DNA of 64,000 bases from Cryoendolithus antarcticus (taxonomy: Eukaryota > Ascomycota > Dothideomycetes > Cladosporiales > Cladosporiaceae): assembly GCA_002077065.1 (NCBI GenBank), contig NAJO01000007.1:868001-932000 (forward strand), given 5' to 3'. The notes beneath the pieces are model-generated. The model was given only the letters and a program-made list of their open reading frames with translations, was not told the origin of the DNA and ran no database searches. The position numbers and the translations under genes are program-made. This document shows positions 42,031 through 53,049 of this stretch, piece after piece (position 1 is the first letter of the stretch; each line of letters opens with the position of its first letter).

Positions 42031-43819
42031 ATGCGTTACTTACCGTTCTGTGCCTGTGTTGTCGGTGTCGTTGCAGCTAAGTGCTATGATCCAAGCCCAG
42101 CGTTTCCAGTACCTACTTGGGGAAAGGTAAGTCATTGGCGTGGAAAGAAGCGAGCCATTACGAACATCGCTCATACATTTTCATTTTCAGTCGGGTCCAA
42201 TTCTGCCAAGGTCTGCTTTTGAGGCAATCGAGCAGCTTGTAGAGAATGCAGTCAATGGCAGCTTCAAGACCTCGTCCTTCTCTGTTGAAGTGACGTCCAA
42301 CACCGATACACTATGGTCATACCATCGTTCGGCAAGCATACACGACAAGGAACGTCCAGGCGTAACGAAGGTCGATAGCGAGAGTCAGTACCGCATCGCA
42401 TCGATCACAAAGACGTTTACGACACTTGCCATCCTCTATCAGCATGCAGCTGGCAACCTGTCGCTAGACAACAGCATATTGGACCATCTACCCGAGCTTG
42501 AAGGCAAGGACTATGGCACACTACCAATGAAAGACATCACGCTTCGGATACTGGCGAGCCAACTCTCTGGCATCCCGCGCGAGTTTGCATTCGCCGATGT
42601 GCTGCTCGTAGGCGTTGATCCGGTGGACTTCGGTCTTCCACCAGTCTCAAAGAGCGTGCTGAATCCATGCTACAGCCAGCCCGGTGCACCAGAATGTGAT
42701 CGCGCTGATTTGATCCACGAATTGGTCAAGATGAAGCCGATCTTCGCGCCCAACCAGCAATCGACGTATTCCAACCTTGCTTTCGACTTGCTAGGGCTTG
42801 CAATCGAGACTTCTACTGGTTTGAACTACTCCACTTATATCGAACAAGCGATCTTTGCACCCTTGAATATGACCTTTGCCTCGCTGGAAACACCACCGAA
42901 TGACGACCACGCAGTCCTACCTGTCGGCGGCAATTACTGGGGCGAAGAAGAAAGCGTCCAACGCCCTACAGGCGGCATCTACGCCAGCTCTTCCGACATG
43001 AGCAAGTACCTCCGCTACGTTCTTACTCACTACAATGCCATCGCCAAAGGCATCAACTGGTTTATGCCCGCAAGCTGGTCAACAGGCATGAACACCTTCT
43101 ATGGCATGCCCTGGGAGATCGCGCGCTCAAATAAGATCCTACTCGACAGTAATCGCCCAGTGACGTTAGTAACGAAAGGTGGCGCGCTGCCCGGCTACTT
43201 CTCCATCATCGTCATGCTGCCCGAGTACGGTCTCGGGGTCACAATACTGGTAGGCGGCGACAGCAACCTCATGCCCATCCTCGAAGAAGCCATAACCGTG
43301 CCATTGATCCGCTCAGCCGAGGCAGCAATCTGGAAGAACATAAATGCCACCATAGCAGGCGCTTACATCGCCACCAACCCTTCCCTGAATTCCACGATCA
43401 CCCTCGAATCCTCGCCCACCTCTGGTCTCAGACTCACCACCTTCATCTCCAACTCCACCGACTTCCTCCATGACATCCTGCCTCTCATCGCCGGCGAGTT
43501 TCTCGGCAGTGACGCTGACACTCCCTACCGAATTCAACTCACGCCGACCTTGCTGTACCAGAACGAGACCACGCAGTCTGGCGAGATCTGGCGTATGCTG
43601 CTAATGAGTGATCACGTAAAGGGCAAGACGAATGTGTGGGAGTACTTCTGTCACACTGATGTTGATCCGCTGTCTTATGCTGGATTGCCGATCAATGAGG
43701 TGGTCTTCTGGCATGATGAGGGAATAGTGGAGTTGCCGGCTTGGAAGTTGACTTTGAGACCTGCCGAAGCAGAGGAGAGGAGGGAGGGGCTGATTGTGCA
43801 GGGAAGGGGTGACCTATGA
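42031..43819 (+). CDS. Secreted class-C beta-lactamase-like serine hydrolase
   Basis: Two exons (42031-42126, 42191-43819) joined over a 64-base phase-0 intron (donor GTAAGT, acceptor TTTCAG); 574 residues. Exon 1 encodes a signal peptide (MRYLPFCACVVGVVAAKCY) and a Pro-rich start; exon 2 opens with SGPILPRSAFEAIEQLVE. The serine-hydrolase motifs of the class C beta-lactamase/penicillin-binding (LACTB, esterase EstB) fold are visible: S-x-x-K at residues 103-106 (IASITKTF) and Y-x-N at 225-227 (STYSNLAFDLLG), with TKGGALPGYFSIIVMLP as the third, HxG/KxG-like region. A C-terminal extension of ~170 residues is beta-rich, like the lipocalin-like domain of such fungal enzymes. In fungi these enzymes are usually esterases or amidases, not antibiotic resistance enzymes; the substrate is unknown. 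Several N-glycosylation sequons fit secretion. Confidence 0.9.
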
Positions 43820-43892
43820 AGGTGCATAGAGATAGTAAGTCAAGGCTGTGGCAGCGTGCACAGGTGTATCTTGGCGGGTCACTAGATCTATG

Positions 43893-46640
43893 CTACCATA
43901 TCCGCTTGGCAGCCATCATATATCTCCCCACGCCCTCGAGCTCATCAGCAGCACCTCTATCGGCCTTTGCCTTCGCCTTTGCCTCTCGTTCTCTCAGATT
44001 TCGCAATGCGTCCGGGTCGTCATCGTAGATCCATCTCCGCTTCTCTTCGCCCACTTCCACAACCCCCCAGCCGCCGACAGGCTTTCCTTTCGTATCTGTG
44101 CTGTCGCGCTCGCGAGCTTTCATCCCAATATAGCGTCGTCGGGAGAAGCTGAGCAGTGCCATGCCGAGGACTAGCTTGAATGCGAGTAGGATGAGGTACA
44201 AGACCAAGAAGAAGATGGCCATGGTAGCAAGTGCGATTGCGTCGTCAAGCGACCAGGGGAAGGCTGCGGTGCCTGTCTCGCTTCCGGTACCGAATGAAGA
44301 GCGTCCAATTGCACGACGGAAGATGTGATCAATATGCTCGATCGCAGCCATTGTGGCAGAGCTAGTTGCCGTCGTGGCATCTTCCAATGACACCGAAGTC
44401 GCTGTTGAAGGCATAATGGGAGGTATGTGTGTCGCAATGAACATGCTATACGTCTGCATGCTCGCCCGAATGAACAAACAGCTGAGAGGTATGACTGGCA
44501 GGCCAAGACGCTTCGTCAAATTCTGGTCAGCAAATGCGTGCGAGTAGTAGTCCTTAGCCAAAACGTCGAGAAAGCGCCCGTAGATTGCGGGCTTGACGTT
44601 ATTGAACTTGGTGATGTAGGCATGCTTCAGCCAGTCTACAAGCATCTCACTACCGAGGACGATGAGGAACGGTCCAAGGACTTCACCGGTCCACCGCGGC
44701 GTCAAAGTGAATGCGCGGGGGATGATGCTTGCTTTGCTCGAGAACGAAGTAGAGTTCGCGGCATTCGCAGATGTCGAGGTGAGGGCGTTGAAGGACGCTG
44801 TGATGCCTCCAACTTCAACAATGTTGCGGAGGGCGATCACGAGAAGCATCAGCCAGAGCTGGAAGCGCTCGACCACGTCTGCGCAGGTAAGCTGAAAGAG
44901 ATTCTCCTTTTCGAACTTTTTGAAGACAGTGCTTTTGATCTCAACGAATTGATTGCTCATTAGCAGAGTCAACAAGGCATTCGAGTATGAGTTGACTGCG
45001 ACGTTCAGCGTGACGACCTGATACAGCAGAGCGGTAGCATGTACAACATTATACAGCAGAGCAAGCATGAACATCCAGAAAGGCCGAATGATCTTGCTTC
45101 GGCCGTCTGGACTTCGCTCGAGAGTTTCCTTTGAGAACAGACACTCCAGTATGTCCTGTCCAAGAGCGGAGAACAGGCGATCGAACACCTCGAGCACATT
45201 ATAGATTACGTACAGTTTGATTGCAGCTTGGCCTCGGATGGAGTGATACATCCGACTTGCATCGAAGCGCAGTAGAATGAGACAGCTGATGATAATCAGT
45301 GCGCCTTGGAGCAGATCTGCCTTGTGATTCGGGAGCAGCGCAGAAGGCACTGATCTGGAACGCCGGTGCCGGAAGCCAGATCGCGTCTTCGTCCTTGTCG
45401 CCTGCTCGACGTGCGGTGCAAGGTCTGGCCGCGGCGACTTTTGAGCACCTACGTCTAGTGCTGATGCTCGACGCGAGTCAGTGCCGTTGACGAGGGACGG
45501 TCGCTGAGTGCCTTGATCTACACTCATACGTCGACGCTGCCACACACGACCGAGACCTTGATAGACGAAGGCACTCAGACTTCGCGTCTCGGAGACAGCA
45601 ACACGCCACCAGTACTGAACCAGAATTAGGATCGCCTTCAAGAAACGCAGGGGTAGAATAGTGAATGTGTACAGCCAGGAATCTAAGCACGCCAGCGCGC
45701 CGAAGACGAGTACCTGCTCGACCTGTGGCGGGATGAGCAAAAAGTTGAGAAGTCGCTCGAACTTGATTTGCGAAGATTCGTATGGGAAGTCACTGCTAAG
45801 CGGTCGGTGTATGTACAGCGGCGACGGCTTACTTGACGAAAGCTCCAGCTGCAAGTATGTGGGAAGTGAAAGTGGCGGTAGTGGGATGACCGCAGGCATA
45901 GGTGATGGTAAGGGTGCACGAGCCGACTTAGGACGAAGGGGCTCGTCTCCGTCAAGGCGTGAGGGCCTGCGATCGATCTTGATTGCCTGAGGTCTCACAT
46001 CTCTGGCAGTGACCTTCTGTGGAACATTCGGCGACGATGCAGAGCGTGCAGCTTTCCTGCGGCGAGCTTCTAGTGCAATGCTTTGTGTTGTTGCAGGCTC
46101 GGGCACGGTGGGTGGCAGATCAAAAAGGTGATTGCCACTTGGACCTGTCACACTGTCTTCTGCCACAGCCTTCGCTTCAGTTCCGTTTGGTAATGATTCA
46201 TCTGACGAAAGGAATTCCTGACTGATCCCCAGTCCGCTAGGCGGCAGTTGAGGAATGTCATCGGGTACCGGAGTCGCCAACCTCATCGGTATTGAGCCAG
46301 GCGACGAGACAAGATCGAAGATTTGAGCTGGTGACAGTTTCGAGGCTTTCGGCGTGTCGTGATTGTTAGTCGTGGGCGATCGCGTACTACCCTCGACTCC
46401 ATCATCTAATCCGGCGACGGATTGAAACAGCTCTCGAGGCGGATCTGACCGCTGGGTTCCATCGGGTCGTGACAAGCCGTTAGGTTGTTTGCCACCTCCA
46501 CTGAATACATCGTCGAGTCCGCGGTCACCATGCTCGCTTATCGGCGTCAAGGCTGGTGTGACCAGCTGCCCATTTGGCCCCGTGTTCCGCGAACCATCAT
46601 GGCCGCTGTTGGGTGTGCCAGACTCATGGGAGCCGTTCAT
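43893..46640 (-). CDS. EMP65: Tapt1/Emp65 family membrane protein
   Basis: An intronless 915-residue frame. The first ~290 residues are disordered (Pro, Ser, Gly, Asp). The Tapt1 (DUF747) domain starts near FERLLNFLLIPPQVEQVLVF and runs to about residue 830 with several membrane segments. The most conserved blocks are present: YVIYNVLEVFDRLFSALGQDIL, YNVVHATALLYQVVTLNVAV, YSNALLTLLMSNQFVEIKS, and VFKKFEKENLFQLTCADVVER. Yeast Emp65 sits in the ER membrane with Slp1 and helps protect soluble folding proteins; human TAPT1 is needed for cilia and Golgi traffic. The last residues are Arg/Lys-rich and cytosolic. It ends 74 bases from the end of the hydrolase gene on the other strand. Confidence 0.93.
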   Translation of the reverse strand: MNGSHESGTPNSGHDGSRNTGPNGQLVTPALTPISEHGDRGLDDVFSGGGKQPNGLSRPDGTQRSDPPRELFQSVAGLDDGVEGSTRSPTTNNHDTPKASKLSPAQIFDLVSSPGSIPMRLATPVPDDIPQLPPSGLGISQEFLSSDESLPNGTEAKAVAEDSVTGPSGNHLFDLPPTVPEPATTQSIALEARRRKAARSASSPNVPQKVTARDVRPQAIKIDRRPSRLDGDEPLRPKSARAPLPSPMPAVIPLPPLSLPTYLQLELSSSKPSPLYIHRPLSSDFPYESSQIKFERLLNFLLIPPQVEQVLVFGALACLDSWLYTFTILPLRFLKAILILVQYWWRVAVSETRSLSAFVYQGLGRVWQRRRMSVDQGTQRPSLVNGTDSRRASALDVGAQKSPRPDLAPHVEQATRTKTRSGFRHRRSRSVPSALLPNHKADLLQGALIIISCLILLRFDASRMYHSIRGQAAIKLYVIYNVLEVFDRLFSALGQDILECLFSKETLERSPDGRSKIIRPFWMFMLALLYNVVHATALLYQVVTLNVAVNSYSNALLTLLMSNQFVEIKSTVFKKFEKENLFQLTCADVVERFQLWLMLLVIALRNIVEVGGITASFNALTSTSANAANSTSFSSKASIIPRAFTLTPRWTGEVLGPFLIVLGSEMLVDWLKHAYITKFNNVKPAIYGRFLDVLAKDYYSHAFADQNLTKRLGLPVIPLSCLFIRASMQTYSMFIATHIPPIMPSTATSVSLEDATTATSSATMAAIEHIDHIFRRAIGRSSFGTGSETGTAAFPWSLDDAIALATMAIFFLVLYLILLAFKLVLGMALLSFSRRRYIGMKARERDSTDTKGKPVGGWGVVEVGEEKRRWIYDDDPDALRNLREREAKAKAKADRGAADELEGVGRYMMAAKRIW

Positions 46641-46979
46641 CGCGCATCTGTACGGTCCATAGCATGCTAGGCAGACCCTTCACTGGCAGCAATCCGATTT
46701 GAGTGAGATCGGTGAGAAATATTTGCGTTGCAAAAGAGAGAAGAGGTCGACGTGGACGGACTTTACCTCAAGCCTGTCTTGGCGTACATATGCGTGGCCA
46801 GCGATGCCTGCGATCCTTATGCCTTCATGTAGTCAATACAACTCACCCGTATGCAATGCAGTTGGTCGTAGTTCACGATACATGCTCTGTCAACCTTGAC
46901 ATATGGATACAAGTCTTTTGCCAATAATCGTCTAGCCTTAGTACACCCGCCATAAGCTACGACAGTACAGTCCTGACAG
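46641..46979. other. Divergent promoter region (short)
   Basis: Only 339 bases separate the starts of the Tapt1 gene and the RING gene, so both promoters must share this spacer. No TATA-like element stands out. Confidence 0.5.
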
Positions 46980-47638
46980 ATGTCTGGCTACGAAGGCAAG
47001 CAGAGGAGAGCGAATGCATAAATGACCTGGAACAACTGACATATATACCAGTCGAACACGGCATCAAGCCTCCCACAACACCTCAGCCTCCTCCTCGCCG
47101 TCCAGACCTCAGCACCTTCTTCTCCGCCCTCTCCCAAGTAGACACCTCCGGCTCCCGTCAACCCCAAAACGCAAACTCAATACCCCTCCCCACAGACGTC
47201 TCCGCAGCCTACCGTCTCCTCGCGAACGCCTTCGACATGATGCGCGGAGGTGGTAGCTCCGCCTCAAACCTCCCCCATGACGAGCTCATGGAATCACTCA
47301 TCTCATCGCTTATGGAGAACGCCGAGCACCCACCGGCGGAAGTCCAGGGCGTGCCGGACGAGTTCATCTCGGAGTTGGAGCGCGTGCCAAAGGGGAAGCT
47401 GACGGAGGACATGAGTTGCCCGATCTGCGGGAACCCGTTCCTTGATGACAAGTTCCCGCTGGTAGTGAGACTGCCATGTCATAAAGATCATTTGTTCGAT
47501 CTGGAGTGCATTGAGCCTTGGTTGAAGTTGCAGCCTACCTGCCCACTGGATCGAAAGACGATATGGAAGAAGAAAGAGGCACCCAAGAAGGAGAACTTGG
47601 AAGACGGGGAGGAGGAATTCGATGATATGTATGCCTGA
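46980..47638 (+). CDS. RING finger protein, probable GC-AG first intron
   Basis: A RING-H2-like finger lies near the C-terminus: CPICGNPFLDD, LPCHKDHLFDLECIEPW, then PTCPLDRKTIW, giving Cys/His pairs for two zinc ions and so a likely ubiquitin-ligase function. The open frame extends upstream of the first in-frame ATG (47237) through RPDLSTFFSALSQVDTSG, which looks coding. A 16-base first exon (46980-46995, encoding MSGYE plus one base) joined to 47052 over a 56-base intron with donor GCAAGC, branch AACTGAC and acceptor ACCAG gives MSGYEVEHGIKPP, 200 residues in all. I recall similar fungal RING proteins starting M-x-x-Y-E-V-E-H, which supports this model. A start at 47237 (133 residues) is the fallback. 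The C-terminus is acidic. Confidence 0.8.
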
Positions 47639-47806
47639 GTGCTGCAGGATGTACGCAGGACTGAGATTAGCGAGGCGCTGGGGTGTACATATGAACTTGA
47701 AGAATGCTATGAAGTGTAGTGGCAGACTGCTTCAACTCTGCTAAGTGCTCCCGTATCTCCTCCTTCTTGATTCTGCTTGACGATAACCTCATGTTCACGA
47801 ACGTTC

Positions 47807-48767
47807 TCAGTTGATCGCGACATTATACCCAGTCGTCGTCAGCTTCGCACTACTCCCAGTGAAAACCTCAGTTCCAGCCTGGAAGTTCTGCAAATACAGA
47901 CTCAAGCTGAACCCATTGCTCGCATAATTTGTCGCAAGATACTTGTAGAACGCGAGCTACGACAACATCAGCATCTATCGGCCTACCAGAAACCACCAGA
48001 TGAACTTACAAAGTCACCGCTATACGTCGTAGCAGCACGGCTATGCGCAACGAACGAGTACACCTTGACGTTCCCGTTCAGACCGTAGGCGAGGTCAAAG
48101 GCCGTGCCGCCGATTGTTGGCGTGGCGATTGGCGTGAATGGATAGCCGTTGGCGGACAGTGGGCTCACGCTCGTACCGCCGTAAAGGCCGAGCCAGACCA
48201 TGACTTCGAAGAGGTTTGCGCCGTTGGCGGAGCTGCCGACGAAGGTATCGTACGCCGCTATTGAGTAAGTCAGACGAGATTCATTTGAGAAAGGCGACCC
48301 ACGAGAGGATTACTGACCATTGGCCCTCAGGTTCGTCCCAGTATAAGTCCAGTTCCAAGCCGTCGGCATACTGGTGTACGCACTCAGCTGCTTCTGCGTA
48401 AAGCCTCTCTGGACGTTTGTGTAGCTCTTCCTACCATGGCTCGTCAGCCTATCACTCTCATTCCTACCCACTTTCGCCTGTCTGTCAGACACTAGACTTA
48501 CACGTTCGTATTCCCTCCACTCCACGTCCAAGTCGTGTCCCAAGCAATAGTGTTGCCAGTGAGACTCAGCGTCTCAGCACATTGCGAGCCAGTGCCGTAA
48601 CTCCAGCCCCAGCCGTTGGTGGCGAGTGTGTAGGAACCCAAGGTCTGGGTCTGGTACTGTCCGCATTGTTGTGCTCGTTTGACAAGCTCCGGCTCGGCCT
48701 CAGGGGTCGGGTGAGCTAGGGTGGTGAGAGGGAGGACGGCTAGCAGAGCGATGTATAACGAAGGCAT
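47807..48767 (-). CDS. Secreted GH12 endoglucanase/xyloglucanase
   Basis: Four exons on the minus strand (48767-48502, 48430-48318, 48257-48010, 47956-47807) with introns of 71, 60 and 53 bases; 258 residues, the normal GH12 size. Splicing joins NTNV-KSYTNVQ, LRAN-AAYDTFVG and YSGDF-LAFYKYL, all expected family sequence. A signal peptide (MPSLYIALLAVLPLTTLA) is followed by a short propeptide ending in Lys-Arg, a likely Kex2 site, and the mature start AQQCGQYQ. The two catalytic glutamates are in NLFEVMVWLGLYGG (nucleophile) and AGTEVFTG (acid/base). GH12 enzymes are beta-jelly-roll hydrolases that cut beta-1,4-glucan or xyloglucan with retention. There is no carbohydrate-binding module. Role is probably plant-wall degradation. 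Confidence 0.95.
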
Positions 48768-51025
<2,258 letters not shown>

Positions 51026-51573
51026 GATTGCGGTATTGGAGCGGGGGATGGATAATTATGAATTGGATGAGGGCAGTGAGAGAGGTTAAGGACGCAGGAA
51101 ACTGCAGGAAACTGAAGATAAGGGACTTATAACTCTACCATGGTCCATTCGCCCTAGCTTACAAAGTTCTAATCGCTCCAAGGACGTCGTCACAGTCGTG
51201 GATGTGGCGTCATTGTCATGGTGGCATGCAGGTGGGTAGGAAAAGTCTCGGCCCAAACATGGATCCATTGGCATTCTTTGTAAGCCGCCACTCCCGCAAT
51301 AGGCGGCTGCATCGCGGAAGCGCCCTGATAGCCAACGCCATGCATTGGCAAGGCGTCTTGTTAACCTTACGGTGACAAACGATCCCCGGGATTCGAATGG
51401 CTCACAAGTGTCGTATAGCCATTCGTACGACGGACGGAAGGCGCGAAACGTGTGGCGTGAAGTAAATTCCAGTTCAAGACTTACTGATTGAGAATGAATT
51501 TACAACCACAAACTAGCAATGAAAGAGTCCTCGAGGGTACGCAAAATTTCAATACCACCACATTTCTTCTCCT
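51026..51573. other. Upstream region of the reductase gene
   Basis: Promoter side of the reductase gene and 3' side of the next gene on the same strand. Nothing distinctive seen. Confidence 0.5.
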
Positions 51574-52512
51574 CTAATCATCCCCCATACTAACATCCCC
51601 CTCCCCATCCCCTCCCCGCTCCCTTATCCTCTTCTCCTCTTCCTCCCTCGCAATCCCAATCTCCCACCTCGCCGCCTGGATCCTCCTCAGCGCCGCAAAA
51701 ATCTCACCGGCCTCCTGCACAGATCGCCCGAGCAGCAATTCGCAATCGGGCATGTTAGCCAGCAACCCCAAACCCTCCACCGCCGCGTGCGCGAAAGGCA
51801 GCACGTCGCTGAAGAAGCGATCTGGGAGGCGGAGTAGTGGGAAAGGGCTTTGCTCGGGGTGGGAGAGGAGTTCGGCTGTCCAGGTCAGCTGCTCGAGGAC
51901 GTTGACTAGGGGTGAGTCTGGCTCATGCGAGAGGGCGAGTAGCTCGGCGGGGGATGTGAAGTTGATGACCCAGCCGTGCGTATGGTCCGCGGCGTCTTTC
52001 AGCGCGTTGTGGATCGCCGCGGCCATGGTCTTGAAGGTCGTGTTGGGGCCGTAGAACGGGTTCCTCGGACTGGGCGACCAAGCCGTGGTCGGTGACTGTA
52101 AGGGTGCGTGAGCGACAGGCTCGGGCACCTGATCGGAGCCAGTCATCGAGACGTCCCCGAAAGCCCCCGCTGTCGGCGTGCTGGGACTGTAGCCCTCCAT
52201 GTCGCCGGCGCTCATCACGGCTTTCAATCTCGATCCTGGACCTGGCAGCTTCAAGCCCGATGGTGTCGTCCTCGTTGGACCTGCTGGGGACGAAGGATCC
52301 GTAGTCTGCTCCTGCATAGGTGACGAAGCGGCTTCCGCCTCCTGAGCGTCGAACTCAGCTTCCAGCAGCGCCTCGAGCTCATCTGCGCCCATCGCGTCCT
52401 CGACAACAGGCGACAGCACTGGTCGCTGGCCAGCCGCTCTTCGCGTCGAGGGGCGGAGCGCGAGGATGCGGCGGTTGGGGAATTGGTAGGTGAAAGGTTG
52501 TTCGTCAGCCAT
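51574..52512 (-). CDS. Orphan protein of 312 residues
   Basis: An intronless frame beginning MADEQPFTYQFPNRRILALR. The first ~150 residues are Ala/Pro/Ser-rich with an acidic helix (ADELEALLEAEFDAQEAEA). The second half looks folded and helical: NPFYGPNTTFKTMAAAIHNA, HGWVINFTSPAELLALSHE, LEQLTWTAELLSHPEQSPF, PDRFFSDVLPFAHAAVEGL, and EAGEIFAALRRIQAARWEI. The C-terminus is a mixed-charge helix ending in acids. No motif I can name. It could be a lineage-restricted nuclear or regulatory protein, but that is only an impression. Confidence 0.75.
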   Translation of the reverse strand: MADEQPFTYQFPNRRILALRPSTRRAAGQRPVLSPVVEDAMGADELEALLEAEFDAQEAEAASSPMQEQTTDPSSPAGPTRTTPSGLKLPGPGSRLKAVMSAGDMEGYSPSTPTAGAFGDVSMTGSDQVPEPVAHAPLQSPTTAWSPSPRNPFYGPNTTFKTMAAAIHNALKDAADHTHGWVINFTSPAELLALSHEPDSPLVNVLEQLTWTAELLSHPEQSPFPLLRLPDRFFSDVLPFAHAAVEGLGLLANMPDCELLLGRSVQEAGEIFAALRRIQAARWEIGIAREEEEKRIRERGGDGEGDVSMGDD

Positions 52513-53049
52513 GGTGCAGACGTGTGTCTAGTCAATGGAGTAAGAGGCTTATGACTTGCTCTGTGGAGGAGTGGTCACGCGTCGCAGACTGACGTGAACG
52601 GTAAATATCGAGTAGTGATCTGTGGTCCGCGGGGCGGCAGCGAGGGTGCAGGTAGTCGAAGCCATGTGGTCTGGGAGATTCGACGCGTGGCGGTCTTTGT
52701 TCAAGCGTGCACTGGGCTTTGAGGGGGTCAAAGGCCATTGTGGGTGTTGTCGAAAGAGACGATCGTCCTTTGTTCGTCGTGATATGCCAGGCCTGAGGTG
52801 AAAGCAGCGCCGATGAAGGCTGTGGTACCGTGGTGACGTGAGCAACTCGGTAACATGCACTCAGTCGATCGAAGTGATCATGAGAGAGCGAGGAGAAGCC
52901 CCAAGGGGCGGTCAGAATGGTAAGCTTAATGGGGTATATACAGTTCCACTGCGACAGTGTACACAGACTCAAGGGAAAGGGTATACAAAGCGCCACATCT
53001 CAGTCATGCAAAGTCATCACTCCTCCTTATCTGCCAAGCCAGAATTCCC
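52513..53049. other. Upstream region of the 312-residue orphan
   Basis: Spacer on the minus-strand side between this gene and the 3' end of the Kch1 gene. Overlapping short frames on both strands lack any signature. Confidence 0.5.

Noticed and set aside
42031..43819. Reading the secreted hydrolase as an antibiotic-resistance beta-lactamase
   Set aside because: Fungal members with this architecture are usually esterase/amidase-like, and the extra C-terminal domain is not found in resistance enzymes.
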